Shown here: in pieces, positions 1-13,720 of the stretch
Numbering within the stretch: position 1 is the first letter of the stretch
How the letters are laid out: each line of letters opens with the position of its first letter
Assembly: GCF_003254395.2 (NCBI RefSeq)
Contig: NC_037650.1
Span: 2,232,001-2,296,000 of the forward strand
Direction: 5' to 3'
Length of the DNA stretch: 64,000 nt
Source: Apis mellifera
Taxonomy: Eukaryota; Arthropoda; Insecta; Hymenoptera; Apidae
The notes under the pieces: generated by a model
Databases searched by the model: none
The model's input: the letters and a program-made list of their open reading frames with translations, nothing else
What the model was told of the DNA's origin: nothing
Made by a program: the position numbers and the translations under genes

Positions 1-1440
1 AATTTTTTACATGAATGGAAAATTGTTTTTTTTTTTTCTTTAATGCAATTTCTTTCGAAAAAGTTTTATCAACGTTAACAGCAATTTTTTATATACGTTA
101 TGGTGAATTTTAAATATGTATAAGAAATATCGAATTTCAATCGAAGAAGGTATAGTTCATTAAAATGCACAATTTGTATTTCATTACCTCAATTTAAAGT
201 TATTGGTTTGAAATAATATTCAAGTTGTATTCACCCTGTTTGAATGTGCTACATTTAATCATTTATTTTTTTGAATAATTTTATGAATTTGTGAAATCGG
301 TCATTTCACAACAATTTAATATTTAAGTTTCATTTCCCTATTTATATTCATAAAAATTTCATATTTGCATAAACATTCACAATCTGAATAATTGGGATTC
401 TCTCTCTCTCTCTCTCTCTCTTTCCTTATAAAATATAAATTGATTTATATGGCGTAATATTATATTTCATTGTAAAATCGTGACGAATGCGATCAACGGC
501 CGAAATTAAATCATTTTCTTCTTTTTATTTTTAAACGTATAAGTAAAAATTGCACGTAAAAAAAAAAAGTTTATTATCGAATCGTTGTTGTATGAGAATA
601 ATAAGTAATTAGATATTTTATACGTTATTCAATAATGGTATAACTTTTATCGATTCAGTGTGGAAAATAGTAGTTTAAAATCGTATTAAACAGTTTCAAA
701 TATTGGGTAAATTTACAAGGCAATATATACTGCGGATCTAATCATAATTCTGGAAAATTATATCAGAAATAGCTATGTTTTGTAATTTTTTTTTTTTATT
801 AAAAATATATAATTCAACTCAATCTTATCGTTTATCTTATCAATCTTATAAAATAAAAATCTTATCAACCGTAAAAAAAAATTAAGTAATGTATTTTTTC
901 AAATTTTTTTTACTGTTCTTTTTAAAAAAAAAAATCATTGATATTATTGATTTCGATCTCTTCGTTTCGTTATATTCTTTGAACTCTAAATTGTGAATAT
1001 CAAGATATATCTCCATCCTCCTAGGAAGAAAAAATTTCATTCATAATAAAAATAATACAATTTCACGAAAATAATATCGAAATATCTCATTGCAACGATA
1101 AAACTTCAATTTCAATTGTTGAAAAATCCACATATTTTACACACACAAATCATTTCAAATTGTAATCATTACTAATTGATATTTTTATATTTATATAATT
1201 AATCTAAATTTTTTAAATCTATAATAAATTTTTTGTCATATGTTTTTTTAACATAACTTTATATTGAATTTATTATTTATAACTTTTTATTATTTATATT
1301 CGAAACAATCGAAAAAATAAGTTTCATACTTTAAATTAATAAAATATTATTTAATTATATATTACATATACAACTAGAAAATTCTAAATAATTTAATTAT
1401 ATTTATATTTAACTATACTTTTATTTTCAATTTCAAAATA
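1..1440. other. AT-rich intergenic DNA
   Basis: No coding frame or recognisable element was seen apart from a (TC)n microsatellite at 399-421 and many poly-A/T runs. Confidence 0.7.
399..421. repeat. (TC)n microsatellite
   Basis: About eleven uninterrupted TC units, followed by TTTCC. Confidence 0.95.
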
Positions 1441-2430
1441 ACTTATCCTATCCATCTCACCCATATTTCCCCTCTCCTCCAACCACTTTCGAATTTAACC
1501 TACCAACCTGTCCACCAAAAAATCGGGATGATCCCAAAAATGGGATACGAGCTATTTGGAAACGATTTTCCGCGATAAAAAGTTAAGGAAATAATTCTCC
1601 CCGTACCTGGCCCATATATATAGATTCAGCCCCGAGTGAAACTCCTCTCTTTCCAGTATCGTTCTGGCGTCCCTCGTTCTCCTGGTCCACCCTTTCCACC
1701 CTCCGCCCTTCTCCACCTCCCTACCCTTCTCTCCTCCCCCGCGTTCTCCGTTCCCTAACCTCCAGCACAGCATCCGCGTTCTGGAGCTGTTCTCGCAGCT
1801 CTCTCGTAATCGCATTTGACGTCGCTACGTTTTTGTTTCAGAGCTGTACGTGACGCTTCCGCCCATGAGGGCTCTTGGCAAAACACGCGAGCGAGGGGAA
1901 AAGAAAAGAGGAGAAAAGAAAGGAAAAGAAAACGGGGGAAGGAGAGGAAGGGAGGAGGAGGAGGAGGAAGGGAGGCGAATCGAAGGCGGAGGAGAATGAT
2001 GATGGGGAAAAGGGGGGGAGGGGGAGGAGGAGGGAGGGTTGAAGTTGAAGTAAGAAGACTAAGGGACACAGGGATTCGTTCGAGGATCGAGAGATCGAAT
2101 CGAGAGTCTTCTCTCCTCGAGATGCGACCCCTTTTCGTGTTCGTTGTGAAAGAAAATTCTTCTTCCTCCTCTTTTTCTTCTTCTTCGAGGATTTTTTTTT
2201 CTTTTTCGCCTCTTTTTCTTTTTCTTTTTCTCTTTCTTTTTCGAAATACGCTTCGTTTTTCCGTTTTAGATTCCGCTTTATCGAATTTCTCTTTCTTCAC
2301 CCCCGTGTTTTTCGGTTGAAATGACTTTAGAACGGTGAAGTGGAGGAAGAGGAGGGAGAGAGAGGAGGGAGAGGAGGAGGAGGAGGAGGAGGGCAGGATG
2401 GAACGAGGAAGAAAAGAATCGAACGCTTGT
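1440..2430. other. GC-richer island with alternating polypyrimidine and polypurine blocks
   Basis: The + strand is C/T-rich at ~1460-1760, A/G-rich at ~1894-2060, T/C-rich at ~2156-2245 and A/G-rich again at ~2336-2415. Overlapping open frames on both strands are low-complexity Lys/Arg/Glu or Ser/Phe/Leu runs created by these blocks and are not credible genes. It could be a distal regulatory island or a decayed repeat. Confidence 0.6.
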
Positions 2431-3684
2431 TTGATTCTGCTTCAACACACGTCAGGTCCAACCTTTGTATTTTTCCCCGATAACGAATCGCGCAAATATC
2501 AAGGAACACGGGCATTCTATTGGATTAATCGAGTTTCTCTTTTGTCGAACTTTGTATTATGATTCTGGATTGTGCTTAGAACGATTTTAGTAACCGTGTT
2601 GGGAATATCAATTGATCGGATGATTTGGTATCAATGTTTAAATCACCAATAGATTCAATATCGATGAACTTCAGACGGACTTCTTATCAATTTGGAGAAA
2701 TTTTTCTTTTATCTGGTCAATTGGATATAAATAAGAATTCTTAAACAGTAATAAAATTCTCGTTATTAAATTTTCCATATTAATTTTGTAAAATATTATT
2801 TAACTATACAATTATGTGTAGTTAATAAGTTAATAATTATATTTAAAAGATTTATTCTTCTTATTTTTATTTATTTTTTTTTTTAAATAAACTTCACTTT
2901 TAATCTTGAGTCATCTTCCTTTTTAATAATAACATTTGTTACAAACTTTATAATATTCAATGTATTCAATAAACTCAATTTAGAATTATTATAATTAAAT
3001 AGATATTTATAGATATAGTATAATATTAGATTGATATGTCAATAATTGTTTGAACATATAAATAATGTTGTGTATGTAATATAATATATACAGATTGTAA
3101 TACAAAGATGTATGTGAATTTCTTTATAATTTTAAAATATATCTTATCAAAGACAAATATTTGTCTAGATATTTTTAACACAAGTCAAAAGTGCATTTGC
3201 AAAAGAAGAAATAGATTTATTTTTACATTTACAAACATGGAAATTTTCGAAAACATTTTCAAAAAATTTTGACTTATAAAATTTTCAATTCAAAACCAAA
3301 GAACTTTTTTAACAATAATGTCTTTAAATAACATCGAGTAAAACAAATCTTAATCTCAAAATGAAAAATAAAAAATTTATTTATTTTTTACACAATAAAA
3401 ATTATCACTCAATTGTCTACCAATCAATCTGTTGTCTAATATTTGTTACGAACTTGACAATGTTCAATACATCTAGACTTTACTTAATGCACAATTTAGA
3501 ATCATTATGTTCCTTTTTTTTTTTTATATAGGACGCAATATTCTGATTGGACGATATTTTATGTTGACCAAAAGGAACCAAAATATCTCAATAATATACT
3601 GATTATACCTTTGGAAATGGTAAGTGTGGCATTTTAACACATAAGGGAACGTTTAAATTGAACAAAAGTCTGACTATTATCGAA

Positions 3685-3739
<55 letters not shown>

Positions 3740-4650
3740 AAGCGGCACGTGCTTGCTAATTTGTTCCCTGCACGTGTCACCGATAAAACCGCGTCAAAAT
3801 ATTGCTCACAATTTGAATAGGCCAATTATGAAGATAGAAACTAAAACACGCCCATCTTTTGAAAAAAAAAAAAAAAAAAAAAAAAAGAAAAAGAAAGAGC
3901 GTTCGTTTAAAGTATCGTTTTAATTTCAGTTCATTATATTACTCATCTGCATATAAATAAAGAACGCTTGTGTGCGCTATAGAAAATCGTTGAATCGATT
4001 ATTTACTTACACAAAGAAATTCACTTAGTTGTTACTTAATTAAAATAAGCATTAAAAAGCATTTTCATTTTATTTTTCAGGATATGTTGAAATTTTACAT
4101 TTTCTTTTTTTTTTTTTTTTAAAAATAAAGTGAAAAAAATTTTTATAGAAGGGAATATAGTTTAAGAAAAATCGATTTTATTTATTATAAGAAAATAATA
4201 AAAGTATAAATTTTTCGAATATTTCGAAAATATATAATCGTTAAATACCGGAAAGTGAGAATTATAGAAAAAATATGTACAATTTATAATTAAAAAATAA
4301 CTAATAATTATTAGTTTGTAAATTATCCTAAAAATCTGTACAATGTTTTATAATCTGTATAATGTATCTATTAATTACCAAATACTTTATTTAATTCATT
4401 ATTTTATTACATCATAATAAATAAAGTAAAATATCTTATTTAATTCGAAAACTGATAAATCGTTGATAATATGATCAAACACAATCGTTTTATTTATTTA
4501 TTTATTTTAGATTTATGAAAAAAAAAGAATAGAAAAAAATAAAACAATTAAATTTTATAAATACATCAATATTTTTTTTCTCTCTCTCGTTTATTAATTT
4601 CTATCTGTCTCTGAAGAAGATATCCCCAACAATAAATATATATATATATA
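2430..4650. other. AT-rich intergenic DNA with microsatellites
   Basis: It holds a (GA)n run at 3690-3737, a poly-A run at about 3860-3886 and two CACGTG E-boxes at 3746 and 3771. A short (TA)n run lies near 4627-4650. No coding sequence was seen. Confidence 0.65.
3690..3737. repeat. (GA)n microsatellite
   Basis: About 24 perfect AG/GA units. GA tracts can be bound by GAGA-factor-type proteins in insects. Confidence 0.95.
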
Positions 4651-4990
4651 TTTAGAGATGTTTCCATTACTTCTGTTACGGGCCACTTCAAATGCAAATC
4701 AGTTCGATCAAACGAAACGGAAAGCGAAAGTTTGTGCCCGGTGTTTGAACGTCTTTGACAGACATTCATCTAAACGGAGACGACACGTACGATCCCAGAA
4801 GAGGTATGTACTGCGCGTAGATCAAAGCCAGTGAATTTTCGATGCACCGATCGAGGGTGCAGGGGCATTCTGAAAAGGGGGTGCACACCACCATATCGAC
4901 AGGGCGTGGTCGAAATCTGTCACACTAGCCGCGAACAAACCTGATGCCCTGTCACCAATAGTATAGAATTTCTTTCGATTATTGCGCTTC
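4650..4990. promoter_or_regulatory. GC-richer island, candidate conserved regulatory element
   Basis: Complex, non-repetitive, balanced-composition DNA set in very AT-rich flanks. It contains an octamer-type POU site ATGCAAAT (4692-4699) and no credible ORF. In insect genomes such islands upstream of homeobox genes are often enhancers; that is inference here. Confidence 0.4.
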
Positions 4991-5529
4991 TCTTCGAAGA
5001 TAAATATCGAATTTTTTAATGCAAAACATTTGTGACAGAAATTATGATCGCGAAAAACAATTGGAAAGTAAGGAATAATTATTAGTTATTTAGGAACAAT
5101 ATGTATATGTTATAAAATTTCTTGTCAATATCAGTCAATGGAATTTTTTTCTCCGGATTATTGTATTACAAATTTTTTAATAAAAAATTTTCAGACGGAA
5201 TGATCGTGGAAAAATCTAATTTTTGATTGAAAAACAAAGAATGGTTGCTTTGAAAATAAATTGAAAATATTATTGTCGAAATGTACGATCAGAGTATTAT
5301 TTTTTAATCGTTTTTAATTATTTTTAACCATTCCTATTAAAATTTGTGTATTTATTTAACGAGTTTCGTAGAAAATTAACGATGTGTTTGATATTTTTGT
5401 ATTAATTATAAGATTTAATATAACGTAATAATTTATGAAAATATATAGAACGTATAAAGAAAATTCGATTTTACGATGAAAATAAATTTCTGAGACAAAT
5501 AATGGAAATTATTAATTTTTATAAGGGAT

Positions 5530-5700
5530 TAAAACTCGAGCGAGTCGAATGCAACGATTCGCACATTTCTGGTGCAACAACCCACGTGAACTTTCAAAAT
5601 GAATGTATTTACGATAGGTAGATACTCATCATTCGGGGAAATGAGTGGGTGGTTCCTCCATATGGACAAAAAATGATTATGGTTCGAAGCAAGGTACGAT
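5530..5700. promoter_or_regulatory. Small GC-richer island
   Basis: Balanced, non-repetitive sequence between AT-rich flanks, with CCCACGTGAA near 5580-5590. A weak regulatory candidate. Confidence 0.3.
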
Positions 5701-6640
5701 TTTTATCAACGATTGATGAGATATTTTAACATCAAGAGAATATTCTCAAATTGCGCAAATTTTTCTATCTTTTATTTTTCTCATTTAAAACGTAAAAATG
5801 AATTAAAGAAAATTACGAAATTAATTTTGCAATAAATCATTCATAAAAAAAAAGCTTCGTTTTTTTAAATTAAATTAAACAATTACTCAAATTACTTGAA
5901 AATTAATACTTAAGGTTGAATTAATGGTTCGATAGTTTTTTTATTTTTTTCTTTTTATTCGCTGATAAATTAATAAATAAATGAATTATTAAAATTATAA
6001 ATATAACAATATTTTTAAGTAAGCTCAATGAATCTTCAAATTTGATTTTTTTCAATTTCGATTATAAAATTATTATTATTATCTTTATTTATGTATAAGA
6101 CTTACAACTGATTTTAATAAAATCAATTTAATAAAAGCAAAATTTGATAAATTTAGATATGTAAAATGTAGACAAAATTTGACAATATTTCTACTTAAAT
6201 TATTTATATATATCATTTATGTATATTTAAAGATTACTCTGTTCAATTATGGAATTATGATAAAAATTGTATTTTATATTTTTGACTCATTTTTAAGAAT
6301 TCTGTATATATAAAATTATATAAATATTATTCAATATCTATAGATATTATAAGAACATTTTTCCTTACAGATTATCATTTATTGCACTCATTATTTACAA
6401 TAACTTATTTACAATAAAAAAATTCTCATTAAATATAAAAATTATATAAATTAATATAACAAAGATTTTTGTCAAAAAGATTCATTTTTATACAATGAGT
6501 ATCAATTTTTTTAAACAATACCTACATCATCTCTTTTCCTTTTAAATTAATGTTATTGGACACCACGTACTTCATAGTTACCACGATATCTTTTACAGAG
6601 AACGATAATTTCCTCAGAGAGAGAAAATTATCATGAAAAG
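5700..6640. other. AT-rich intergenic DNA, nothing recognised
   Basis: Only homopolymer and TA-rich stretches; no open frame with coding character. Confidence 0.7.
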
Positions 6641-6860
6641 ATAATCAGATTTAATCTTCGCTTTTGCATCTTATCGATGAAATAGGGTATAGTTGGCCAC
6701 CCTTGATGTAGTACAAGCTGCATATGGTACACGTAGACCGTAAAGTCGGCTTTCCAATCCGTAAGATCCGATCTAATCTAAGCGGTCTACCCCTTGTAAA
6801 TTAAATCGGTGAAACGGCGACTATGCACAAACAGCGGTTTGACGTTATATAGAAATCCAC
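6640..6860. promoter_or_regulatory. GC-richer island, candidate regulatory element
   Basis: Non-repetitive, balanced sequence with CTGCATATGG, GATCTAATCTAAGC and TAAATTAAATC-type homeodomain-like sites, bounded by AT-rich DNA. No coding potential. Confidence 0.35.
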
Positions 6861-6923
6861 ATGGAATTCAATGTTAAAAATAGTAGAAACTACTTACATG
6901 TACCATCCAAATTTATATATATT

Positions 6924-6962
<39 letters not shown>
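6924..6962. repeat. Compound (CT)n(AT)n microsatellite
   Basis: CT units at 6924-6938 run directly into about twelve AT units, followed by a poly-T tract. Confidence 0.9.
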
Positions 6963-7740
6963 TTCTATTCTTTTTTTTTTTTTGATTGTATAATAAAATA
7001 ATAATAAATATAGAATATCAATTTATAAAAATTGTAATTCTGTTTAAATATAGACAAATTTTATTTAAAACTGAAATAATGACAAATAATTGTCGAATAA
7101 TTCACAATTATATAGTTATAACAAATAATTTATGCTATTCTAATTACGATTTAAATTATTTAAAGACAATTTGAAAAGCAAGAACTTAATTAAATGAAAG
7201 TACTTAATTAACGAATTTATATGATTAATTAAACTATAATTTAATAAGTTGCTATCGTTATACATAATCTTGTAGCTGATGCGATACAAAACTAAGAAAA
7301 TAAGAAAAATATAGAGTAAATATCAGAATCGTATAAAAAAAAAAAAAAATTTATTTCTTATAATACATTTCTCATATCATTATTATTAATTGTGACTAAA
7401 ATTTCTAAATCTGTTTTTTACACTATTTCAATTTTACAAGTAGGCAAGTATTTTCTTCAAAACAAGATAGAATAATTTATTTAAGAAAAATCCGTGCTCC
7501 TTATCCTCTTAATTCGGATAATAGATAATTCTATTGTTTCTAATAATTACAAATTCAATTACCTCATAATTTTTATCTCGTATCTCATTTTATCCTCATT
7601 CGATATTTCAAAAAAACATTTCTTCAATAATTCCTCGAACGAAAAAGTACCATTTTAAAATTCATATCCAAAAACAAAATATTTTATTTTCAAAGTTTAT
7701 CCTTAGAATCCTCCCATCGACTTCTGATCCGTCCAAATAT
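6963..7740. other. AT-rich intergenic DNA
   Basis: Nothing recognised apart from poly-A/T runs. Confidence 0.65.
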
Positions 7741-8300
7741 CGCTCGCTTGTTATCACCAAGGCACTGTTCCCCCGTGAAAAAGAAAGAAAGAAAGAAAGA
7801 AAAAAATTTCCACGTATTCATGGCACAATAACGTTTCACTCTATTTAATAGAGCTGTTATGCACACGGACCGTGTATCGCATCAACGTAACGTAATTCGG
7901 TTACATAGTTATATTGAATATTTTAGCCGCAACTTCCTCCTCTTCCTCCCTGCCTCTCCTTCCCCCTCTCCCTCCCTCCCTCCCTCCGCGCTTTGTTTTA
8001 CCGCCTACAATTCCGATGATGAAAATTTTCAGGAAAGCTCGCCCACACGCGTCTCGCACGTCTGAAATGTGGAACGTCAATAAACGCCGCGCGTTTTGTC
8101 AACGCGGCACAAAAGACCAAGGTATATGTCACGGGTTGAAGGCCAGCAATTTCATCTCTTTGAATCAGAACATTTTGAAAACAGAACGCCCATCTAGCGC
8201 GTGTCGCGTCCCGTTCTCCAAGGCTGCAATTTTAGCCGACAATAGGCCGAAAAGTCGGCCAATTCGGGGCCGAGAATCTGCCCCCATTGGGGTTTCTTTT
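7740..8300. promoter_or_regulatory. GC-richer island with a TCCC-rich tract
   Basis: It contains a (GAAA)n run at ~7780-7803, a C/T-rich tract at 7930-7990 and a compact hairpin GGCCGA-AAAG-TCGGCC at 8245-8260. The frames that cross it are not supported as genes. Candidate regulatory island. Confidence 0.35.
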
Positions 8301-11300
8301 TTTTCTCTCTCTCTCTTTTTCATTCTGATTGATAATTATTCTTCATTCGCTTCCTTATTCGCTTGCATATTCTCATGGCTCAAAGGAAAGATTCGTTTCG
8401 ATGATTTTTTTTTTTTTTTCTTTATCTCCTCTGCTCGAACGATTTTGTCGTTAAAGTTGTCCATTTTCAGAATATATGTTTATAAAATTAAAATCGTTAG
8501 TTGAGTTAGCGATTAAGTTTGGTGGGTGATGATTGAATAATATTTATGGCACGTTGTAAGTTTAAATTCGGACCAGAGGGATCAGAGATCGATGGTGGAT
8601 CGTTTTCGAGCTATATATCTGTATTGGATTCGTGTTAAGTATTAAGGGCGTGTGACAAAGATTTTCAAGATTTTCTGTGTGACTTTACAGGACTTTACAG
8701 TACAAGAAGAAAATTATGATATTTTTTTAAGTAAACAATATACGTTTGGAAATTATATGATTCATTTGAAAATTAAAATTAATTTGTAAATTAGAATTGA
8801 TTCGATGTTGTTGGCGGATTGGATAAATTGGATAAATTATTCAGGAAATAATATCTCTTTAATTTTTTAATATGTCATCGAGATCATCGCACAAGATTGT
8901 TTTTTTTATAAACAAAAAAAAATAAATTAGTAATAATAATAATAATACACAATCAATTAGAAAATTAATTTTTTTAAAAATTTGTTCTTTTTTATTAATT
9001 ATTAATATTAATTTAAATAATGAAATTAATTTATTCTTATTAAAAAATCGACTATATAAATTTAACAATTTAAAGATATTAATTTAAATTTAAAGATATG
9101 TGAAGATAATGAAGTAAATAAATATTGGTTGGATAGAAATAAGTAAAATTTCTTTCTATTATTTATGATTTTTAATAGCAAAAATTGTTTTCTATAATGA
9201 TATTTCTGTCGAGAATTTAATTATCAATTTATTCAAACGTCGCAAACTGTTTAAAAACTATTATCTTTTATTAATTTCATAAATTTTATCAATATATATT
9301 TTTCAATTTAATTTTATTACAGTATTTCTTTCGATAGAGTAAATTTGAAATAATGAAGAAAATTGAATATCATGGAAAATTACCATTTTCACAAATTTCT
9401 TAATTTATTTATTTATCTATTGTAAACAAAAAGTTTTAAATTATTTCATTTTAAAATGTCAATAAAATAGTAAATAATATATTATAATAAAACTATATAA
9501 AAAAATATCGTAATCAATAATATAATTAAAATAAGAATTAAAAAAATAAGTTGACAGTGTGATGAAGACAAGGCTCTCAACCTATTTCTGTCTCATTTTA
9601 TCTAAGATAAACTTAAATTGCTTATAACTTAATAAATAAGTTTCAATCAATATTTTGTATAGCAACTTTTTCGTTTTTGTTTCAGCCTTTAGAATCGATA
9701 CCATTTTCTGATAAAATATAGAATAATAAAAAAAAAATATATTTATAAAATTTTATATAACAGAATTTTCTAAACTTAATAATTAACAAAATAAGTTCGA
9801 ATAAAAAGAACTTTTGGAACTTTTTTTTTTAGATAAATTATTCTATATTTCAAGAAAAATAATAATAAACGTTTGTTTATGACAAAATTAGAATTTTTTT
9901 AATCATTAGTAATATTTAATATATAAAATTGAATAGAATTGCACTCGAACTATCGAAGTCTCTTTTTCCAATATCTCAAATTGTTTCAAAGCGAGAAGAT
10001 ACATTTTCAATGCATATCTCTTTTACTATTCCGATATTAGAATTTAAAATATTGTTAACAATATCCTTCTCGTTATAGCTTTTATCGATTTGAAGCCACT
10101 GTGTGAGTGTCATCGTATTCTCCATACATTCTATGCAATATCGCGATAGATTTTTTTTCCCAGAAGTGTTCTATTTATTGATTTTTTCCAATTTCATGAA
10201 ACGAAAATTTCCTTTGTGTTTATTTTTATTTAGAAAGATAGTTTATAATTCGTATAATGGAATATTTAGTTAATAGAATATTTGGATAATAGAGTTTCTA
10301 AATTGTTAAACGTGCCAACATATTATATGAAAAATAAATGAGAAGATTAACGATAAATTCATTAAATTGTTATTTATAAGAACACTTCAAATCCCACATT
10401 AGATATACGTAATTTATTATATAGAATATCTCTGAAAATATAATAAGCTTCAAGCTCATTATTATTTTGGTGTAGTAATAATACATGATAAATAAAATAA
10501 ATAATAATAAATAACAATAATATAATAAATAATAATCGAAAAAAAAGAATAATATTTTTTCCATTTAAAGTCTCGTTTTCAAATAAATTAAGTTTGAATA
10601 TTTTTCAAATACAAGTGAAATTAGATGCAAATGAATTATTGATAAATAATTAGTGTGGAAATAAGCAAAAAAAAAAAATGAGGAATAAAATTTTATCGTT
10701 TATTTTTAAATTTAATTTTTCGAAAATTTTAATTCTTAAATGAAAAAAAATTTATGCTATTTTATTTTCACACATAGAATTGATCTCTTGTCAATAATTC
10801 ATTCATATTTATATAATCGAGAACTATTTCATTTGTATTTGAAAGTTTTTCAAACTTGATTTAAATACTTGAAAAAAAAAGAAGGTTCTTTAAACTTTAA
10901 AAATGTTAAACTTTAAAAATACTCTTTCTTTTCGAATTTATTTTTGTAATCATTCGATTGTTTATATTTTAAAATACTCTTAAAATACGTAAAATTGGCT
11001 TCTAACAAATTGAATATCCTATTACATAAGAGTCGATAACAATGCATTGAAACAAAGTAATAATCATTTTGAACATCTATTGTGAAGGTAAACAGATACA
11101 AAATAACAATGCAAAGTTTATTGTGTCTTGTGAACAATGGAATATATATTTGTACGAACCTTTTTCATTTCATCTTTAAGTATTTAAAAATTAGTATTTG
11201 AATATTATCCATTGATATCACTTGTGCTCAATTAGTTTTAATTAATATATTTTTGATTTTTTTAATTTATTGTTTTTGAAATTCTATAAATTAATTGAGA

Positions 11301-13320
11301 TACTTGTAAGAAATGATTTCAATCTTAATCAAGAGTTCTAGAATTCTATAATTTGATTAAATGGAAATAAGTAGAATATAATTGCAATATATTATAGATA
11401 ATACATTATATTAATAATTCTACATTATTTATGTATTTATATTAATCGTTTTTAAATTTACTGAATAATAATAATAATTAAATTAGTTACATATAATAAT
11501 TAAGATTATGTGTACTAAATTGAACAACAATTGAAAGATTTTTATATAGCATTGCATAAATATCTATCCATGTTTATACAATAGATAGTTGAAATTATAT
11601 TAAATTGATTTTTGATCTTGAATCATAAAAAATAACTTTATATAGATATTTATATAAAAATTTAAGACATTTTTATATTTAAGAATTTATATATTCTATA
11701 AGAATAAAAAAATTTATATTTTTTTAATTTTATCATATTTGGTTATTATAACACTTATATAATAATCAAGCTTGCATAAATACGAGTGAACGCTTTTATG
11801 AACTTATTGTATTCTGGATCTATACAATCTGTTTTCGATTAACTCATTGTATGAGATAATTTTAATCACAATACATGTTGCGTTTCCAAATTTTAATGAG
11901 AAACCCTTAAATCGATTAACACAAAAGAATCCTACTTCTTTGTAGATTTATTTGTATTCTCAGATTCATCTAAAATGAATCAAAAGTAAATTTGATTTTT
12001 TTGTATTTAATTAAATCCACAAATTCGAGATTTTTATTAAAAAATTGAAAACGTGCAACACACGTGAATAATGAAATTATTGTATATAATGTGTTGATTA
12101 AAAACAGATCGTGTGGATTCATAATATGGATACGTTTATTCGTGTTTATATTACTAATTTCCATCATTTTAGAATTTGAAAAAAAAAAGATTTCTTTTTT
12201 TCAAATTTCTTATATCTTTCAATAAACATTGTTCGAATTTTTTCGAGAATTGCTTTAGTTATTAAAATACATTTCAAGTGTTAGTAAGATAACAATTCAA
12301 AATTATTACAATGAATAGAAATTTCACGTTTTAAAATTTTTTACGAAATTATAACAATTTATAAAATATCGATAATTTTTTATCGAGTGTCGATTCACTT
12401 GTGCTCTTTATTCTATATAATAATACAAATAGTAAAGTAAAATACACAAATACATTTTTAATTGTTTTCAATAAAGGATACAATAGAATCTGTTATCCAA
12501 CTATTCTCATATTCGAACATTCTATTAACCAAATATTCTGTTATCTGAATTGCACATTATCTCTTTTCATAACAATGTAAACAATGAAAATTTAATTTAA
12601 GTTAGATTATAAGATACATTTATACAGGTAGATACAATTAGCATTATGTTCTATATTAGTGTTATGTTTCGTTATACAATTAAAAAATTTGTACAATTTG
12701 GCTGTTTCTAAAAAAGACACGATATTGACACTGATTTTATAATAAAAACTATTTTTTACATCGTTATATTTTATATCAATTTTATCGTAAATAAGTGTTG
12801 TTTCTCTTGAAATATAAAAGAATTTATCAAAAAAAAATTTATTTTCTGTTATGCCTATTTCCAAAATATTATTATATTACCATCTTATTTTCTTATTAAT
12901 TCTAATATTCTCCCTAATTTTAGATATTTCAAAATACAGTTTTAATGCATGATTTAAAAGCTAAACATTATAATGATGATAAATTATATCCAAATTGAAT
13001 TCAAAAAATAGAAAATTGAATTGTACTATAATTTCACGTTATTTTAACTAATTAGTATAAATTATTTTAATATACTTACGTATTGAAACCAATTCAATAC
13101 TGAAAAAATAATACTTGCTATAAGAGAAAGAATGGAAAGAACATAAAAATACACTAAGAAATTTCTTCCTTTTCTCGAATATTAATTTACAAATATAAAT
13201 ATCTAAAAATAATTTCCACTCTCGTGCTACTATGATTCTCATTTTATGATTCTTAATTATCCTAATTCTTGATTAAAAAATAAAAATAAATTCGATCGAT
13301 CTATCGTAATTTCAAATTAA
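8300..13320. other. AT-rich intergenic DNA, nothing recognised
   Basis: Five kilobases of AT-rich sequence with short Ile/Phe/Lys/Asn-rich chance frames. No exon, RNA gene or transposon structure was seen. Confidence 0.65.
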
Positions 13321-13720
13321 AAAACGATCCACGTTCTCAGATGTGCCCGCCACTCTGGTTCGTGGATTCCTTCCATGGAGGAATCCACATAGAGGAACCC
13401 TTCGATTCGTCAACTTGACGCCCTCCTCGTTCGACCCTCGCCTTCGAAAACGAGGCGACAGGGTTTCGTTGCCCGAGGGTGGGCTCGAGAAGAAGCATGC
13501 AGTCGAAGAGGAAGGGCCGCCATAAAGGAGAAACGCAAAGTTTCAAGAGCTTCAGCGTCTTCAAAGTTTCTCGAAGTTGAGCAAAAAACTTGGTCATCGT
13601 TCTCGTCGCGATACCAAGAATCAGTTCATTACTTGTGTTGCTCGTATTTAGGTCATTCGTCTTATCGTTCCTTTTTTTCGCGATCGTTTTCGTCAATTTC
13701 GAAGAATAGTGAATTTTACT
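13320..13720. promoter_or_regulatory. GC-richer island with a near-perfect palindrome
   Basis: Sharply bounded balanced sequence. A palindrome at 13362-13388 has 9-bp arms GTGGATTCC / GGAATCCAC around TCCATGGA with one extra T. The 137-codon minus-strand frame across it lacks homology I can recognise and has an AT-rich C-terminal half, so I treat it as chance. Confidence 0.35.

Noticed and set aside
1552..2562. Overlapping frames of 62-181 codons on both strands
   Set aside because: They translate to low-complexity Lys/Arg/Glu/Gly or Ser/Phe/Leu/Pro runs from purine/pyrimidine tracts, with no domain and mutual overlap.
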